In this document: positions 34,200 to 45,946 of the stretch, piece after piece
Layout: every line of letters begins with the position of its first letter
Numbering within the stretch: the stretch's first letter is position 1
NCBI GenBank assembly: GCA_035048815.1
Contig: JAUCBN010000016.1
Location: forward strand, 7,308,501-7,372,500
Length of the DNA: 64,000 nucleotides
Reading direction: 5' to 3'
Origin: Abelmoschus esculentus
Taxonomy: Eukaryota; Streptophyta; Magnoliopsida; Malvales; Malvaceae
The notes under the pieces: generated by a model
Databases searched by the model: none
What the model was told of the DNA's origin: nothing
The model's input: the letters and a program-made list of their open reading frames with translations, nothing else
Program-made: the position numbers and the translations under genes

Positions 34200-35477
34200 A
34201 TCCAGGATTTCTTTAGTTTGGAATTTAATACCTGGAAGCACCTATCGTTGTCTCGGCAGGTTGATCAGGTACTGTTGAGTGCTCTGCTGGGGCAGTGTTA
34301 TCTGCTAGAACATGATCAGTTCGTTCAGCATCGAAATCTGCTTTTTCTGGTTCTGTTGGTGGGACTTGGCCTGCTGAATTCTTATCTTTTCCTTCATCTG
34401 TAGACCACTCCTAGTAGTGATTGCTTTGCATTGTTCATGGCCTATTACCTTAGCAACTTCAGTATTGCTAGGTAATCCTCCTTGTTGTCTAGTATTTATG
34501 TTCTGAGCAAATTGCCCAACCTGAGTTTCCAGTGCCTTTATTGCTGCCTCTTGGTTCTGTTACCTTATCTCTGTTCTATTTATAAATGAATCTGTTTTTT
34601 TGATGAAGTTACTGTTCTCTGCCATGTATGATTCAGTTTTCATCATGAATGCTTTTAGAGAATTTTCCAGAGAACTTGTAGGCTGCTACTGATGCATCTG
34701 CTGTTGCGATAAATGTTGCATTTGTTGTTGGAATCCTTGGGGTTGAGTAGTTGAATTCAAGGCATTGTTTGGATTGCTCCATGAAAAGTTTGGATGCCTC
34801 TTCCATGAGGGGTTGTATGTGTTGGATATCATATTGTTTATGTTATAGTTTCCAACATATATGCTAGGATCTTGATTCTGCATACACTCAGAAGAATTGT
34901 GGTTACCTCCACATAAATTGCAAAAAGAATCAATGGTCTTAACCTCATGGGTGTTTTACTGTAGATGCATATTTTGCACAATTTTGTTAAGAGAGGCCAA
35001 TTGTGCTGCCACTGAATTTGATGTTTCTAATTCATTCACTGTGGCTTAGTTTCTTACTCCTTTTCGCCTAGATGTAGGGAATTGAAAATCATTCTTTGTG
35101 AGTTTGTTTAGTATCTCAATAGCTTCCTCAGGTGCTTTGTCCAGGAGTGTTCCATTTGCCGAGGCATCTAACATCATCCTTGTCGGGGCATTGATGGCAT
35201 TATAGAACATTGTCACTTGTGTCCACAATGGAAATCCATGTAAAGGAAACTTCTGCAATAACTCTCTATAGCGCTCCCATACCTCGTACATAGGTTCATC
35301 ATCAGCCTGTTAAAAAGAAGTAATTTCATTACGAATTCTATCATATAAATTGGTAGGATTAAAGCGTGTAATGAATTCTCGGCACAATTCACTCCAAGAT
35401 CTTATTGATCCTGCTGGAATGCTATTTAGCCAGGTTTTTGCCCTATCCTTCAGTGAATAGGGGAACAAATTCCTATA
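34200..35477 (-). pseudogene. E3 gag, C-terminal and middle part
   Basis: HGFPLWTQVTMFYNAINAPT, ASANGTLLDKAPEEAIEILN (35046-35290), the zinc-knuckle neighbourhood (about 34880-34920), NPSWKRHPNFSWSNPNNALN (34686-34883), a glutamine-rich QQQMQHLSQQQMHQ, and FPYSLKDRAKTWLNSIPAGS with SWSELCREFITRF (35310-35465). Stops split it. About 45 residues before FPYSL are missing where the foreign LTR begins. A linker at 34245-34320 carries CTCGGCAG and CTGGGGCAG palindromes. Confidence 0.82.
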
Positions 35478-35895
35478 TGTCAAGGTCTCATACAAGACAT
35501 TAACGGAAACAGTCTGATCATAAACAAACATCCGATTAAACACTTAAGTAAGTTAAGGACTAAAACGTAAAACTTTTAAATTCTAATAAAAAAGTAGAAA
35601 TTCTTTTCATCAAAGTTTAACTAAACACACAAGTATCCTTCACGGTAAATTTCAAGTCAAACAGATCATTCTAACATCATCAATTGCATGTTTCTCCAAT
35701 TTAGGGACCAAAATGTAAATCCTTCAAATTATAATGAATTCTTCCAAATTGAGTTAACCATATTGCAATTAAATCAACTTTATGCATCCATGTGAAATTT
35801 CAGCTCAAAATAACATCTATAGATACCCCAATTGCACAAAGAAAGATATTTGAGACTAAAATGTAATTTCCAGCAACTATCAATTTCTAGCAGCC

Positions 35896-36092
35896 AAAGG
35901 TTTCAAAACCTTTCATAAAGGTTTCGAAACTTTTTGTAAAAGGTTTTGAATCTCTGAAGGTTTCGAAACTTTTCGCGTCCAGTAATTTTCCAGAATAGAA
36001 ATTACCCGCAAGGTTTCGAAACCTTCCTGAAGGTTTCGAAACTGTTTGGCAAAGGTTTCGAAACCTTCCTTAAGGTTTCGAAACTTTAGGTA
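35896..36092. repeat. Cluster of AAGGTTTCGAAACCTT palindromes
   Basis: At least seven full or partial copies of AAGGTTTCGAAAC(CTT) in about 200 bp inside the Tekay-like LTR. The word is its own reverse complement, so the cluster could form hairpins or cruciforms. Confidence 0.8.
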
Positions 36093-36845
36093 TGGAACCT
36101 AAAAATTCCATCACACTAACTGAACATCTTCGGCTCAAACACAACCGTCAATCACTACCACTAAATGCATAAGTCCTAGGCATAATTAATAACTTATAAC
36201 AAATGATTAACAACGTCACGGACATCAATCAAACTATAGGCATGCTTCCTAGAAGATGATTAAAAACATAACAATCATGCAAGTACATGATTCAACAATC
36301 CAAACAATACCATAGTCTATCAATTAACAATCAAGCAAAAAAGGTCTTATTTCAACATAAACCAAAGTCTAAGTTCACACTCCTCACATTGGTTGGGTTT
36401 ACACATTGCCATGCCCTAACTTATTTGTCAAAACATACCGAATTTGGAGTAACCTTTCCCCTTGGTTTCCTTGCTCCAAATGTAGTCTCGAGTGCCTTTA
36501 TTTTTCTGTAAAGATGAAAAGAGAGCCTAAGCAAACATGCTTAGTGAGGAAGCTCTACACAAGATCATCAATGCATCTATTTAAAACCATAATGAAACCA
36601 TAGTTTGCAGTGCATTATTAAAAACATGCATGCTTAACATTCCATGTCCAAGTCTATAATATCAAATCACTTTCTTGAGCATGTTCAACATTATCAATAT
36701 ATTTCATGAATGATGCACAATATTCTCTTTTAATCCATGTATGCATATTGGCTTCTAGTGATCACTTATTGTGAACCTTAAGTTCACCGAACACATGGAT
36801 CCATTGTTAGAGACCATTAGTCTCATCATGACACAAATTCACCAT

Positions 36846-36915
36846 TGACATGACACCAAGTCACCATTGACATGACACGAATTCACTATTGACATGACAC
36901 GAAGTCACCATTATA
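36846..36915. repeat. 22-bp tandem repeat
   Basis: About three and a half copies of CACCATTGACATGACACCAA-type units, 22 bp apart, inside the Tekay-like LTR. Confidence 0.7.
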
Positions 36916-38902
36916 GCACTACCATGCACGATTGGACACATAGTCACTCTTGTTATGTGTAGGCTGCTCTACCATGAACGATTAGACACAAAGTCACCCT
37001 TCTTACATGTAGACAATATTTTTTATTCTCAAAAATGTTTATAGTGCACTTAAGATAATCCTAATGATATGTCATTCGTATTCAAATCTAAAGTTAGTGT
37101 CACTAAGCCAATATCATAATCAAATGTGCATGATAATTTGCTGCTCATAATGCATGCATAATATGTTCACAAATGAATCAAATTTCATGCCCAATGGCAC
37201 CATCAATTTCAAGGAAAATAACCACATAATATTCCAATTCATTTTTAGCTCATAATGCATCCATAATGTGCTCAACAAATGAACCGAAAGTCATGCCCAA
37301 TGACACCTTTAATTTGAAGGCAAATAACCATATATTCCAGATTCATTTTCCATGTTTTCCTTAGCAATGTATGTCTTTTTAAACCATGCATTTTCAACAA
37401 TTATCTCATGCATGCACAAATTCAAAATCATGTTTATGCATTTCTAAAAATCTCATTGCATTACCAACATTAATGTCTTTACCGAATGTAGCCGAAGCTC
37501 ATGTTAATATATCAAAAACATTTAATTCACTTAATCTTGAACTATGGAAAGTTTTCACACTCTTTCATAGTCCCCAAAATAGAACCGTACCAATACGATT
37601 CGCTTTAAGTCCGAAAAACACTCACCGACAAGCCAAACGATCCCTCGCCGATGCTCCGATGGCAATGCCAATGCACCAACCACTTATGCACCTTCTTGCA
37701 CTACCTCTACATCATTAAAAACAGAGCATATTCACATCATAACATTCTCAAACCAGTAGCCACATCAAACCTCCACAAAATTACCGAAAACTTAGCCGAA
37801 AAGACCGAAAACTAAGCCGAAACGCATCCGAACAAAATCAGCCCAAAACCTAATGATTCTAACATCTAATCCACTTCAATTATGAACCAAAAACACATCT
37901 AAACCATCCTTATACCTCCAGCAACATTAGAACACCTAAAATAACCCCTAAAACAACCGAAAAACACCTTAAACAACACCGATAGCATTATTCTGAGATT
38001 AAATTAATGTGCCATCAATTGAAGACTTAATTAATCATTTAATTAGCATAAAAACATAATTTAATCCATCTAATTTCAGCATTGAATGAGATCCAAAAAG
38101 ATTTCACAAAAACATTCACAAAATCACTAGATCTAACATTGAAAACATAAAATTAAATTTTATTCAAAGATTAGCAAGCTAATACTTGTGAATTTCAATA
38201 AAGAACCTTAGAAAAGAGTTAAAAATCCAGAAAATTGCCTTTAAGATCTATTCACCAAAAAGATGCAATTTCCTCTTCTTGATTCCTTGCAATTTGGTGT
38301 TGATTTGATAAAATTGATGGTTAGGTTTTGTAAGGAATGAAAAGATGATTAAAATGATGTAATCTTTGTGGAAAAAGATGCAAAAATCAGCAAGGAATTG
38401 AAAAAAAGAGATGAAGGAAAATGGAGAGAAAATGAGAGAAAAAGATGAGAGAAAAAAAGGTAGTTTTGAGAGAAAATGATTATCATCTTTAATTAAAGTA
38501 ATTAAAAAGCATTTTGGTGAATAAATCATTATTAAAAATTAAAATGGGTTTATGGACCTCTAAGGATTCTAAGTTTAGCTTGCTTTTCAATTTAGTCACT
38601 AAAATAACATTTTTTTCGAAAATCACAAATTAAGTCCTCCAATTTTCCAAAAATAACAAATTGGTCACTTATGCATAATTAAGCATAATTAAAAATCAAT
38701 ATAAAGTTCAAATTACTTTCTTTTAATTTTTGAAACATATTTTAATATTTTTAAGCCCTATTCCAAAATTATTATTTTTCTTAATTAAAAATATTCTTAT
38801 TTTATTTTTCCCTGGAATAATGAACTGGAGAACCCGATTCAACCCGAATCGAATTCTCCTAACTAAGGCCTAAACTAATAACTCCAAAATCGGGATGTTA
38901 CA

Positions 38903-39195
38903 TATTGAATATTACAAGTTTCAGTTCAAAGTGGTCTGCTTCTATTTCAGGTGTAACTACTCCAGGATTTAACACATTTAGATCTTCCTCTAGGAAGTCT
39001 CTGACAGTTAGTTATCGCAGTAGTGGTGGCGGCGAAAGGCCTCCATTGCCGGCACGTAAATTCTATTTTACTTGGTTTCCTTGATGGCCTGCCATAGATC
39101 CTTGGATTTGTCTCCTCAATCTTTGATGTGTACGTTCGATTTATGGATCTAACGAGTATAAAGGATTTGTAGGATTGACCCTGGTCATACACCAA
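38903..39195 (-). pseudogene. E3 gag N-terminus
   Basis: The frame opens at 39195 with MVYDQGQSYKSFILVRSINR and continues with frameshifts to HFELKLVIFNI at 38905-38940, matching gag of E1 and the same region of E5. It is interrupted at 38902 by the foreign LTR. Confidence 0.7.
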
Positions 39196-39273
39196 AAATA
39201 AACCAAAGTAAAATAATAAAAAATAAAATAGCTAAAAAATAAGAAAATAAAAAAAACAAAATTTAGTTGTCAA

Positions 39274-39291
39274 TCTCTGGTAGCGGCGCCA
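39274..39291 (-). other. Primer-binding site of E3
   Basis: Minus strand TGGCGCCGCTACCAGAGA, seven bases inside the 5' LTR; a well-preserved Athila/Tat-type tRNA primer site. Confidence 0.85.
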
Positions 39292-39297
39292 AAAACT

Positions 39298-40632
39298 TGA
39301 TGCGTGCTAAATATGCGTAATTTAGTGCAAGTGAACACGTCGCCAAGTAATAAAGTGATGAGTAAATTGTGTATCGTCTCCACAAGGATTGGTCTACTTA
39401 ATATGCTTCATTTAATCTTCTTGCTTTGTAATAAAATAAAAAAACAAGTGATTGGGTTGAGATTTAACTAAATAAAGAAAACTAAATAATAAGGAAAGAC
39501 ATATAGAGAAAGTGGCTAGGATCTAGTTGTATTGTAGAGTGGATTCGATTGACTTGTTTCTGCTCAATGCAATTGCAAAACATTGCGTCGATAGTACTGC
39601 AGATTACTGCCTCGACAACGATGATGCTCGTCCGCCGCTACAATCTCTTACTTTTGGGAAGACTTTATCAAAGTTCGGCAAAGTGTCCTTTAGTGCCTTT
39701 GCTTATCTCTAAGTCAAAGTACTGTTGATGATCAGTCCTTGATGATACCTCTTTGGCATGAATCAATTATAATCGCCACCAATCTCACACTTCTCTTAGC
39801 CGTTGAAAATCTTAACCTATCTCTAGGCCGAGTTAGTATTTCCCGATTAAAACATCGTACTTATTCCTTTCGTGAATCTAACTCTCTCGATATTAGATAA
39901 ATGGATTATTCACAAACTTCTCTCTTGAGTTTGAATGCAAGAACAAGGAATGACAAAGAATAAGCAAACTTTTATATTTTATTGCATTGAAAACAAGAAA
40001 CAAAGTTCAACTTCCTCACACTAATACTTTATAACCTTCACCTAAGCTTAAACAAACTTAGAACATAATGTAAAAGAAAGAAAAACTAAAGATGAAGTCA
40101 GCTAAGCTCTCTATATTTCGGATTGTCTAATTGTCTAATGGTTGCCCTTCTCCTTGGACGGTTATGTCTTATATAGGCTTGGCATAGGGCAAACCTTTAC
40201 TAAATAGAATACAACTTGGAGTAGGGACAAGTCATGTACATAAATAAAATATCTCCAAGTTTATTACAACTAGGAGGCTTTCCCGCGCGGTCTTATCTTG
40301 GGCTTTCCTCGTGCGATCCAACTTCGGTCATTGGGCTTCTTTTCCAACAACGTTCTCCTCATTTTCTCCTCAGCTAGCCTACCACATAGCTACTTGTCCT
40401 CTGCTGCCTCGGCATCAGGTCCTGCCTCGGCCTCATTTGCTGTCGCGATAATACTTCTTCCTGCACAGATACAAAAATGCAGTAAAGCTTGCATTTCCTG
40501 TAAATATTATCTTTAACAGCAAAATCCCTAAATAGTTCACATTAAGTACATGCATTGGTTCAAGTAAGTGTAGAATTGGTAATTATAGCCCATGAAAAGT
40601 GTAAAATGTGATAGTGAGTTGAGCACTTATCA
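39298..40632 (-). mobile_element. E3 5' LTR
   Basis: TGATGCGTGC at the left and CTTATCA at the right edge; highly similar to 28993-30337 over its whole length. A TATATAAG-type promoter box on the minus strand is at about 40168-40176. Confidence 0.9.
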
Positions 40633-40637
40633 TAGCT

Positions 40638-40789
40638 TCCTATATCGCTCCCATGCCTCATACATTGGTTCATCATTTGCTTGCCAAAAAGAAGTAATTT
40701 CTTTATGTATACGATTATATAGATTAGTAGGATTAAAACGTATAATGAAATCAAGACAAACTTCACTCCAAGATCCTATAGGTCCTGGA
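40638..40789 (-). pseudogene. E2 gag, continuation to the right of E3
   Basis: The frame continues E2 gag: ITSFWQANDEPMYEAWERYR-type residues, and the part aligned to SWSELCREF (GSWSEVCLDFIIRFNPTNLY). The gag N-terminus and 5' LTR of E2 are missing beyond about 40789, where E1 DNA resumes. Confidence 0.78.
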
Positions 40790-41409
40790 GTAGACTATTC
40801 AACCCATGGAAGCACAACAAGATTTTCAAACAAATATGTCATAAAAATGAAAAATGAGCAACACCAAACCAAACCAAATCTTTGGAAGCTTCATTGCAAG
40901 AATTTATGACATCTATCAATGAGTTTATATCATTGAAAAAAAGTAGTATTGCAAGAGCATTTCAGTAAAATCACAAATCAAGGAAATCTGTTGCAGACTC
41001 AAGGAGCCTTGATTCTAAGTCATAGCTACTCTCTTAGATCTCTAGAAACTCAAGTGGTTCAAATTGTTTAAGCATTGCAAGCTCGACCAAGAGAAAACTT
41101 GCCTAATGATACTGAAATCACTAAGATTCATAACAAAAAACAATGCAATGCACTTAACTAAGGATTGAAAAACATATGAGTTTTATTCCGGGATGACTAA
41201 TTTACCCAAGAAAAGAAAATATCCAGGCAGTTTATCATTTCATGTTCTATCGGTGATACTTTTTTGGGCAAGGCACTATGTGACCTAGATTCGAGTGTAA
41301 ACCTAATGCCCAAGGCTATATTCAACAAGCTTTGTGTAAGGAGTACGAGGCCAACCAATATCATCTTGCAATTGGCGGACCATTCTCACGTCCGTCATGA
41401 AGGAAAAAT
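40790..41409 (+). pseudogene. E1 gag C-terminus and protease fragment
   Basis: Plus-strand reading shows the gag coiled region (LEASLQEFMTSINEFISL, SLRSLETQVVQIV, NDTEITKIHNKKQCNAL) and the protease (GKALCDLDSSVNLMPKAIFN, ILQLADHSHVRHEGK). This continues E1, whose gag start is at 20050-20338. It stops at 41409, where TGTAACCCCC begins. Confidence 0.75.
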
Positions 41410-43855
41410 TGTAACCCCCTCGACCCGGTCAAAACACCATCCGAGCTACACAGGAAATACCGAGGCTAATCCGAAGACTTACCTCGATAAACAACCTTAA
41501 AAATTAAAGGACTATTTTTTATTTTATCTTATCTATATGCTTTAACTAGGTCCTACATGTTCATGCAAGGATTGAGTTTAATTGCAGCGAAAATATTATA
41601 AGAAAGGAATCCTAATTTAACTAAACAAATTATAAGGACGTAATTGTAAATTTTTAGAAACTAAAGGACTAATTATGGAATTAGTGTTACCAATCTTTAA
41701 TTAGGTTCATTATATGCTTGCATCTCAAATTTCATACCTAAATACACGTTATCCACTATCATATACAATTTACTAGATACATTGCAACCTAGTTAACAAC
41801 AACTGATTCAACTCATAAACAACCATGCTTTATTATCAACAACATTCAAATTCACACATAAGGATAACAAGAATCAAACTTAAATGTAAATTTATTGTAA
41901 CTAAAGGTATACCAATAGGCAATTCAATTCCAGGTCACAAGTCTAACATTATCTCGACTAATCAAAACATATCATCCAGTCTAAAGGCATCCTAGCCTAA
42001 TTTTATCATAAGTTTCATGACTTTCAAAACATTTCTATATTAAGCTTTAATTCAAGAAACATCAAATTGAATATCACATCAATATGTATAAGCATACAAC
42101 TATTTCAAGTTTCAATAGCATAGACAATATTCGCTATATGATAAACCCATCCCTATACTCTCTCACTACTATTAATGTTATAAAGACATACTTGAGCTTT
42201 CACTTGGCGGTTACCTAGATCCTTACTTCCCTTTGCTGTCTCCACATTAAATACTCTACATTGCAAGGTAAATGAGAGGGTAAACATAAGCTTAGTGAGT
42301 AAATAAAACATATTTAAAAACACCTTGCAATGCAGCCCAAAATATACCAAAATCAATTTTAAAACAAGTCACGTTTTAAGTAAAAACAATGTCCATGACC
42401 GTCAACGCCACTATTTGAAAAAGATCAATAAGTGTAAATAACAATGGCTCACAAGCCACAAAACCTTTCAAAAATATCTTTTTGAAATCACATGTTTTTT
42501 GAGCATAACCAAGTTTTACATGCCACTCATAGCAAGGCTTATATAAATCATTTGAGATTAGTAATAAAACTCATGCAATCCTCGAATTGTACCAAAATAA
42601 TAAATAGTTTACACTTTTATTTTTCACATGTTGGTTAAGTGACACGAATAGATTTACCGGCAATCATTGGGATAAACGGAAACATGTGAATGACATCGTA
42701 CACCAATCCACATAGATTGACTATCACAATCTAAAGATTCCACCTTGGTGTCCGAGATAGTTCGCCATACCCGAATGTGATAAGATAACTATTATATCAT
42801 ACATCACTAGGCTAATTTCTAATGCATTACTCAAGGAATTCACTTAACTATGTCTAATTCTTATACTTTTGATCAGTTGCAAGAAGTTTATGATGAATTG
42901 ATTTTTGAATTTAAAACTTTATTTTCAAAAACAAAAGGATCTTTTCAAAAATAAAAATTGAAAATGTTTTACTTTTAAAAATCAATTTAGAATTTGAAAT
43001 AAAAATAAAGGATTCTGAACTTAAAGTTTTTAATTTAAAAATTTGCCTCAAATTTTGGAAAAAGAAATTTGAAATAATATAGATATCTTAAAAAAAATAA
43101 AAAATAGGTTTTGAAAGATATTTAAAATAAAAACAATTTTAGAAAATCAAGATTTTATCAAAGATAATTTTGTACTCTTAGATTTTTAACGGTAAATGCT
43201 TTAAAAGTATTAGGGTCCCGAAAGGACTAATTACTTCAACTAAAAAGATAAAATTAGAAAATGAATTCCTAAGGTGACTAAAACTTTATACTACTAATGC
43301 TTATAAATCCAAAGCAATTTGGAAACCAAAAATTATTTGATTTCCTTATTGTAGGTATGGTGGAGCACAAATAAAAAATACTAAAATTAAGGGGTTCTTT
43401 ATACCCACAAAAATGATAGTTGAAGAAGGAAAGCTTCACGTCCTCCTTTTTGTTCAAGTAAGGTAAAAAAATTAGTTAAAATTATCTTTAATTTGATTTA
43501 TTTTTTAATTTAATTAGTTTATTATATATTTATTGCACTAACAATTCATGTAATGCTTATTTATCTTTAAAACAACAATTGATAGTTGTTTTAAAATTTT
43601 TTTACAACAATTATTATTTTAAAATTGTCCATTGTTATGGACTTAATAATCTAACTTCAAACTTAATTTTGAAATCAATTTTTTGATACGACAAAAAAGG
43701 GATAATGTTTGAAAAAAATTAGATTTTTAAATGAATAACAAAGAGCTTTAATAACTTCGAAACTTTAGTCTCTTATTCAAAATTTGATTTTACTAAGGGA
43801 GAACAATCTCAAAAACAAATTTTAAGTTAGTTTTATTATGTAAAAAAGGTGCAGA
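41410..43855 (+). mobile_element. Probable LTR-like or unknown retroelement DNA
   Basis: TGTAACCCCCTCGACCCGG at 41410 interrupts the E1 protease and looks like the start of a long Ty3 LTR. The following 2.4 kb are AT-rich and without recognisable coding domains. I could not place the right end or find a partner LTR. Confidence 0.35.
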
Positions 43856-43859
43856 CTAT

Positions 43860-44160
43860 TAAGATAATGATTTTGATATCATAATTAAAAAAATATTTTA
43901 AACTAATTTAAAATGATATCAAAAATAATTCTTATGTCCAAAGAAATGGAAAATAAGTTTAAGAAGTTTTTTTAGAGGTTTTGAAAGTGTTCAAAACGTT
44001 TTAAGATAGTCATACTTGTGTATTTACTGTGACCGTATCGATATAGGGAGCAACATTGTGATACCCATAGAAGTGATTCGATATCCCTTCTTGATTTCAA
44101 GTTCAACGGCTCTTTTCTAAAGATACTTTATGTAGGTGCCCCATGTATCGATACACCTTT
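43860..44160. repeat. Dispersed repeat, copy 2
   Basis: Matches 17985-18262 in direct orientation, with an extra segment of about 30 bases (near 44055-44085) absent from copy 1. It directly abuts the truncated integrase end of E4. Confidence 0.7.
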
Positions 44161-45219
44161 TACCAAAATGAGATTTTTGTTTAGAAATCAGCTTGGGTTG
44201 GGTTTGGTGATAAGGCTTCAAACGGACAAAAACCCAATCACCCACTTTTAATTCCAACTCACGACGATGCTTATCAGCTTGGGTTTTTATTCGATTCTGA
44301 GCACGAGCTAAGTTCTGTTTCAATTCCTTGAGTAACAAGTCTCGTTCCTGCAATTCATGTGCCACGAGTTCGGGTGTTGAACCAGCCTCCGCATTAGATA
44401 TAATCGTGGGAGGATCGCAACCATATAATGCTCGAAAAGGCGTCACTCCTGTTGACTTTTGGTAGATGTGTTATACCAGTATTTCGCCCAAGGCAAATAA
44501 TGCTCCCACTTACTCGGATCGTCCCCTATGAAGCAACGAAGATACATTTTCAGACATCGATTAAGAGACCCGTTTGGCTATCCGTTTAGGGGTGATAGGC
44601 CGTGCTCATGCATAATTTCGTCCTTTGAATTCTTGCCAATTCTATCCATAAGATGCAAAAACAATTCGGTCATGACCACTAACAATTGATCGAGGAATTC
44701 CATGGAGTTTGATCACGCCCTCGACCATTAGTTTGGCCACCAATGCGCTATCAAAATTTCTGGGCAACGGGAAAAAATGGTTGTATTTTGTAAGACGATC
44801 AACCACAACCATTATAACCTCCTTGCCATTCGATTTGGGTAGACCAATAATAAAATCAATAGAAATATCCTCAAAAACTTGACTAGGAATCGGAAGAGGC
44901 TAAAGGAGCCCAAGTGGTACTAGAGAGGTACTCTTCATCCATTAACAAACTTGACATTGTTGAACAAAATTGCAAACATCACTGCAAATTTCCTTCCAAT
45001 AAAAATTGGCGGATAATCGGTGAAAAATGCGTGAAATACCAGCATGCCTTCCCATAATTGAACTATTAAATTCATGAAACAACAAGGCACGCAAAACAGC
45101 TTCCTTAGGCACCATAACGCGACCCTTATATACCAATAAGCCATCGTGCAAAGAGTATTCAAAAGAAGCAACATTACCGGTAGAAAGTTTTTCACGAAGA
45201 AGTCAGAGATCATGATCAT
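44117..45219 (-). pseudogene. E4 integrase region (chromovirus-type Ty3)
   Basis: The N-terminal zinc finger is near 44945-45070 (LLFHEFNSSIMGRHAG, CNFVQQCQVC). The catalytic core (44450-44930) is broken by several frameshifts. The C-terminal part (44117-44446) shows TPFRALYGCDPPT and KHRRELELKVGDWVFVRLKP. The protein is cut off after QTQPKLISK, before any chromodomain, at the dispersed repeat. Confidence 0.8.
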
Positions 45220-45946
45220 ATTCCAAAGCGAGATAAATATGTTCTAAAACTTTAAACAATGGACGAGAAAAAGCCATGAAACTAACAGCCATTTCACGCG
45301 AGAGAGAATCAACAACAATATTCATTTTGCCAGGGAGATAGCGGATATCAAAGTCATATCCAATAAGCTTGGATAACCACCTCTGTTGTTTCGGGGTTTG
45401 GATGATTTGTTGGGTAAGTTCATGAAGAGATTGTTGGTCCACAATAATAGTGAAACGACGTCCCAAGAGATATTGTACCATTTACCCACAACCTGAGTAA
45501 TATCATACATTTCGCGATGGTAATTAGAAGCAACTTGCATTATCAGGCTTAACTTTTGACTATAATAGGCTAGAGGTCGTTTATCTTTAATTAATACGAC
45601 ATCAATATCCACTCCTGATGCATTTGTTTCGAGCACGAAATCTTTAGAGAAATCAGGTAAGGCTAGTATCGGACTCGAGCACAATCGTTCTTTTAACTCG
45701 TCAAAAGCCTTCTGATCTATGTTAGACCAAGTGAATTGTTCTCCTTTGTGTAACAAATCTGATGAGGAAAAGGCCAACGTTGCGAAACCTTGGATTAACC
45801 TGTGGTAGTATCCGACGAGACCCAAAAAGTCACGAATGTTGCGAACATTGGTAGGTGTCGACAAAGCTTGAATGGCTTGATCTTTGCTAGGGTCGATAGA
45901 CAAACCATTGTTGGATACAAAATGGCCTAAGTAATCGATAAATTGC
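45203..45946 (-). pseudogene. E4 RT C-terminus and RNase H
   Basis: RT thumb/connection: NVRNIRDFLGLVGYYHRLIQ, LLHKGEQFTWSNIDQKAFDE. RNase H: FSKDFVLETNASGVDID, LAYYSQKLS, then FTIIVDQQSLHELTQQ, GYDFDIRYLPGKMN. The aspartate of the usual ETDAS motif is Asn. The right edge of this fragment (QFIDYL-GHFVS) meets the solo LTR. Confidence 0.82.

Larger units (their letters stand above)
35478..38902 (-). mobile_element. Tekay-like (chromovirus) solo LTR inside E3 gag
   Basis: On the minus strand it starts TGTAACATCCCGATTTTGGA, typical of Del/Tekay LTRs, and ends ...GACCTTGACA; 3425 bp is a normal length for that family. E3 gag lies on both sides. Flanking 5-mers (CCTAT versus TATTG) do not match, and about 45 gag codons are missing at the left side, so the insertion was accompanied or followed by a deletion. 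No coding domain is inside. Confidence 0.7.
28993..40632 (-). mobile_element. E3: full-length non-autonomous Athila-like element
   Basis: LTRs at 28993-30337 (3', 1345 bp) and 39298-40632 (5', 1335 bp), a primer site at 39274-39291, a polypurine tract at 30338-30350 and a 5-bp target duplication. Inside, reading on the minus strand, are gag, protease, a short remnant of the integrase C-terminus, and a third ORF. RT, RNase H and the integrase core are missing. A 3.4-kb foreign LTR sits inside gag. It is inserted in E2 gag, so it is younger than E2. Confidence 0.9.

Noticed and set aside
35896..36092. Possible CRISPR-like array of regularly spaced palindromes
   Set aside because: Spacing is irregular, the host is a plant and the words lie in an LTR.
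45740..45765. A second CTGATGAGG word that could be a hammerhead core
   Set aside because: It lies in E4 RT coding DNA; there is no GAAA box at the right distance and no stem II.
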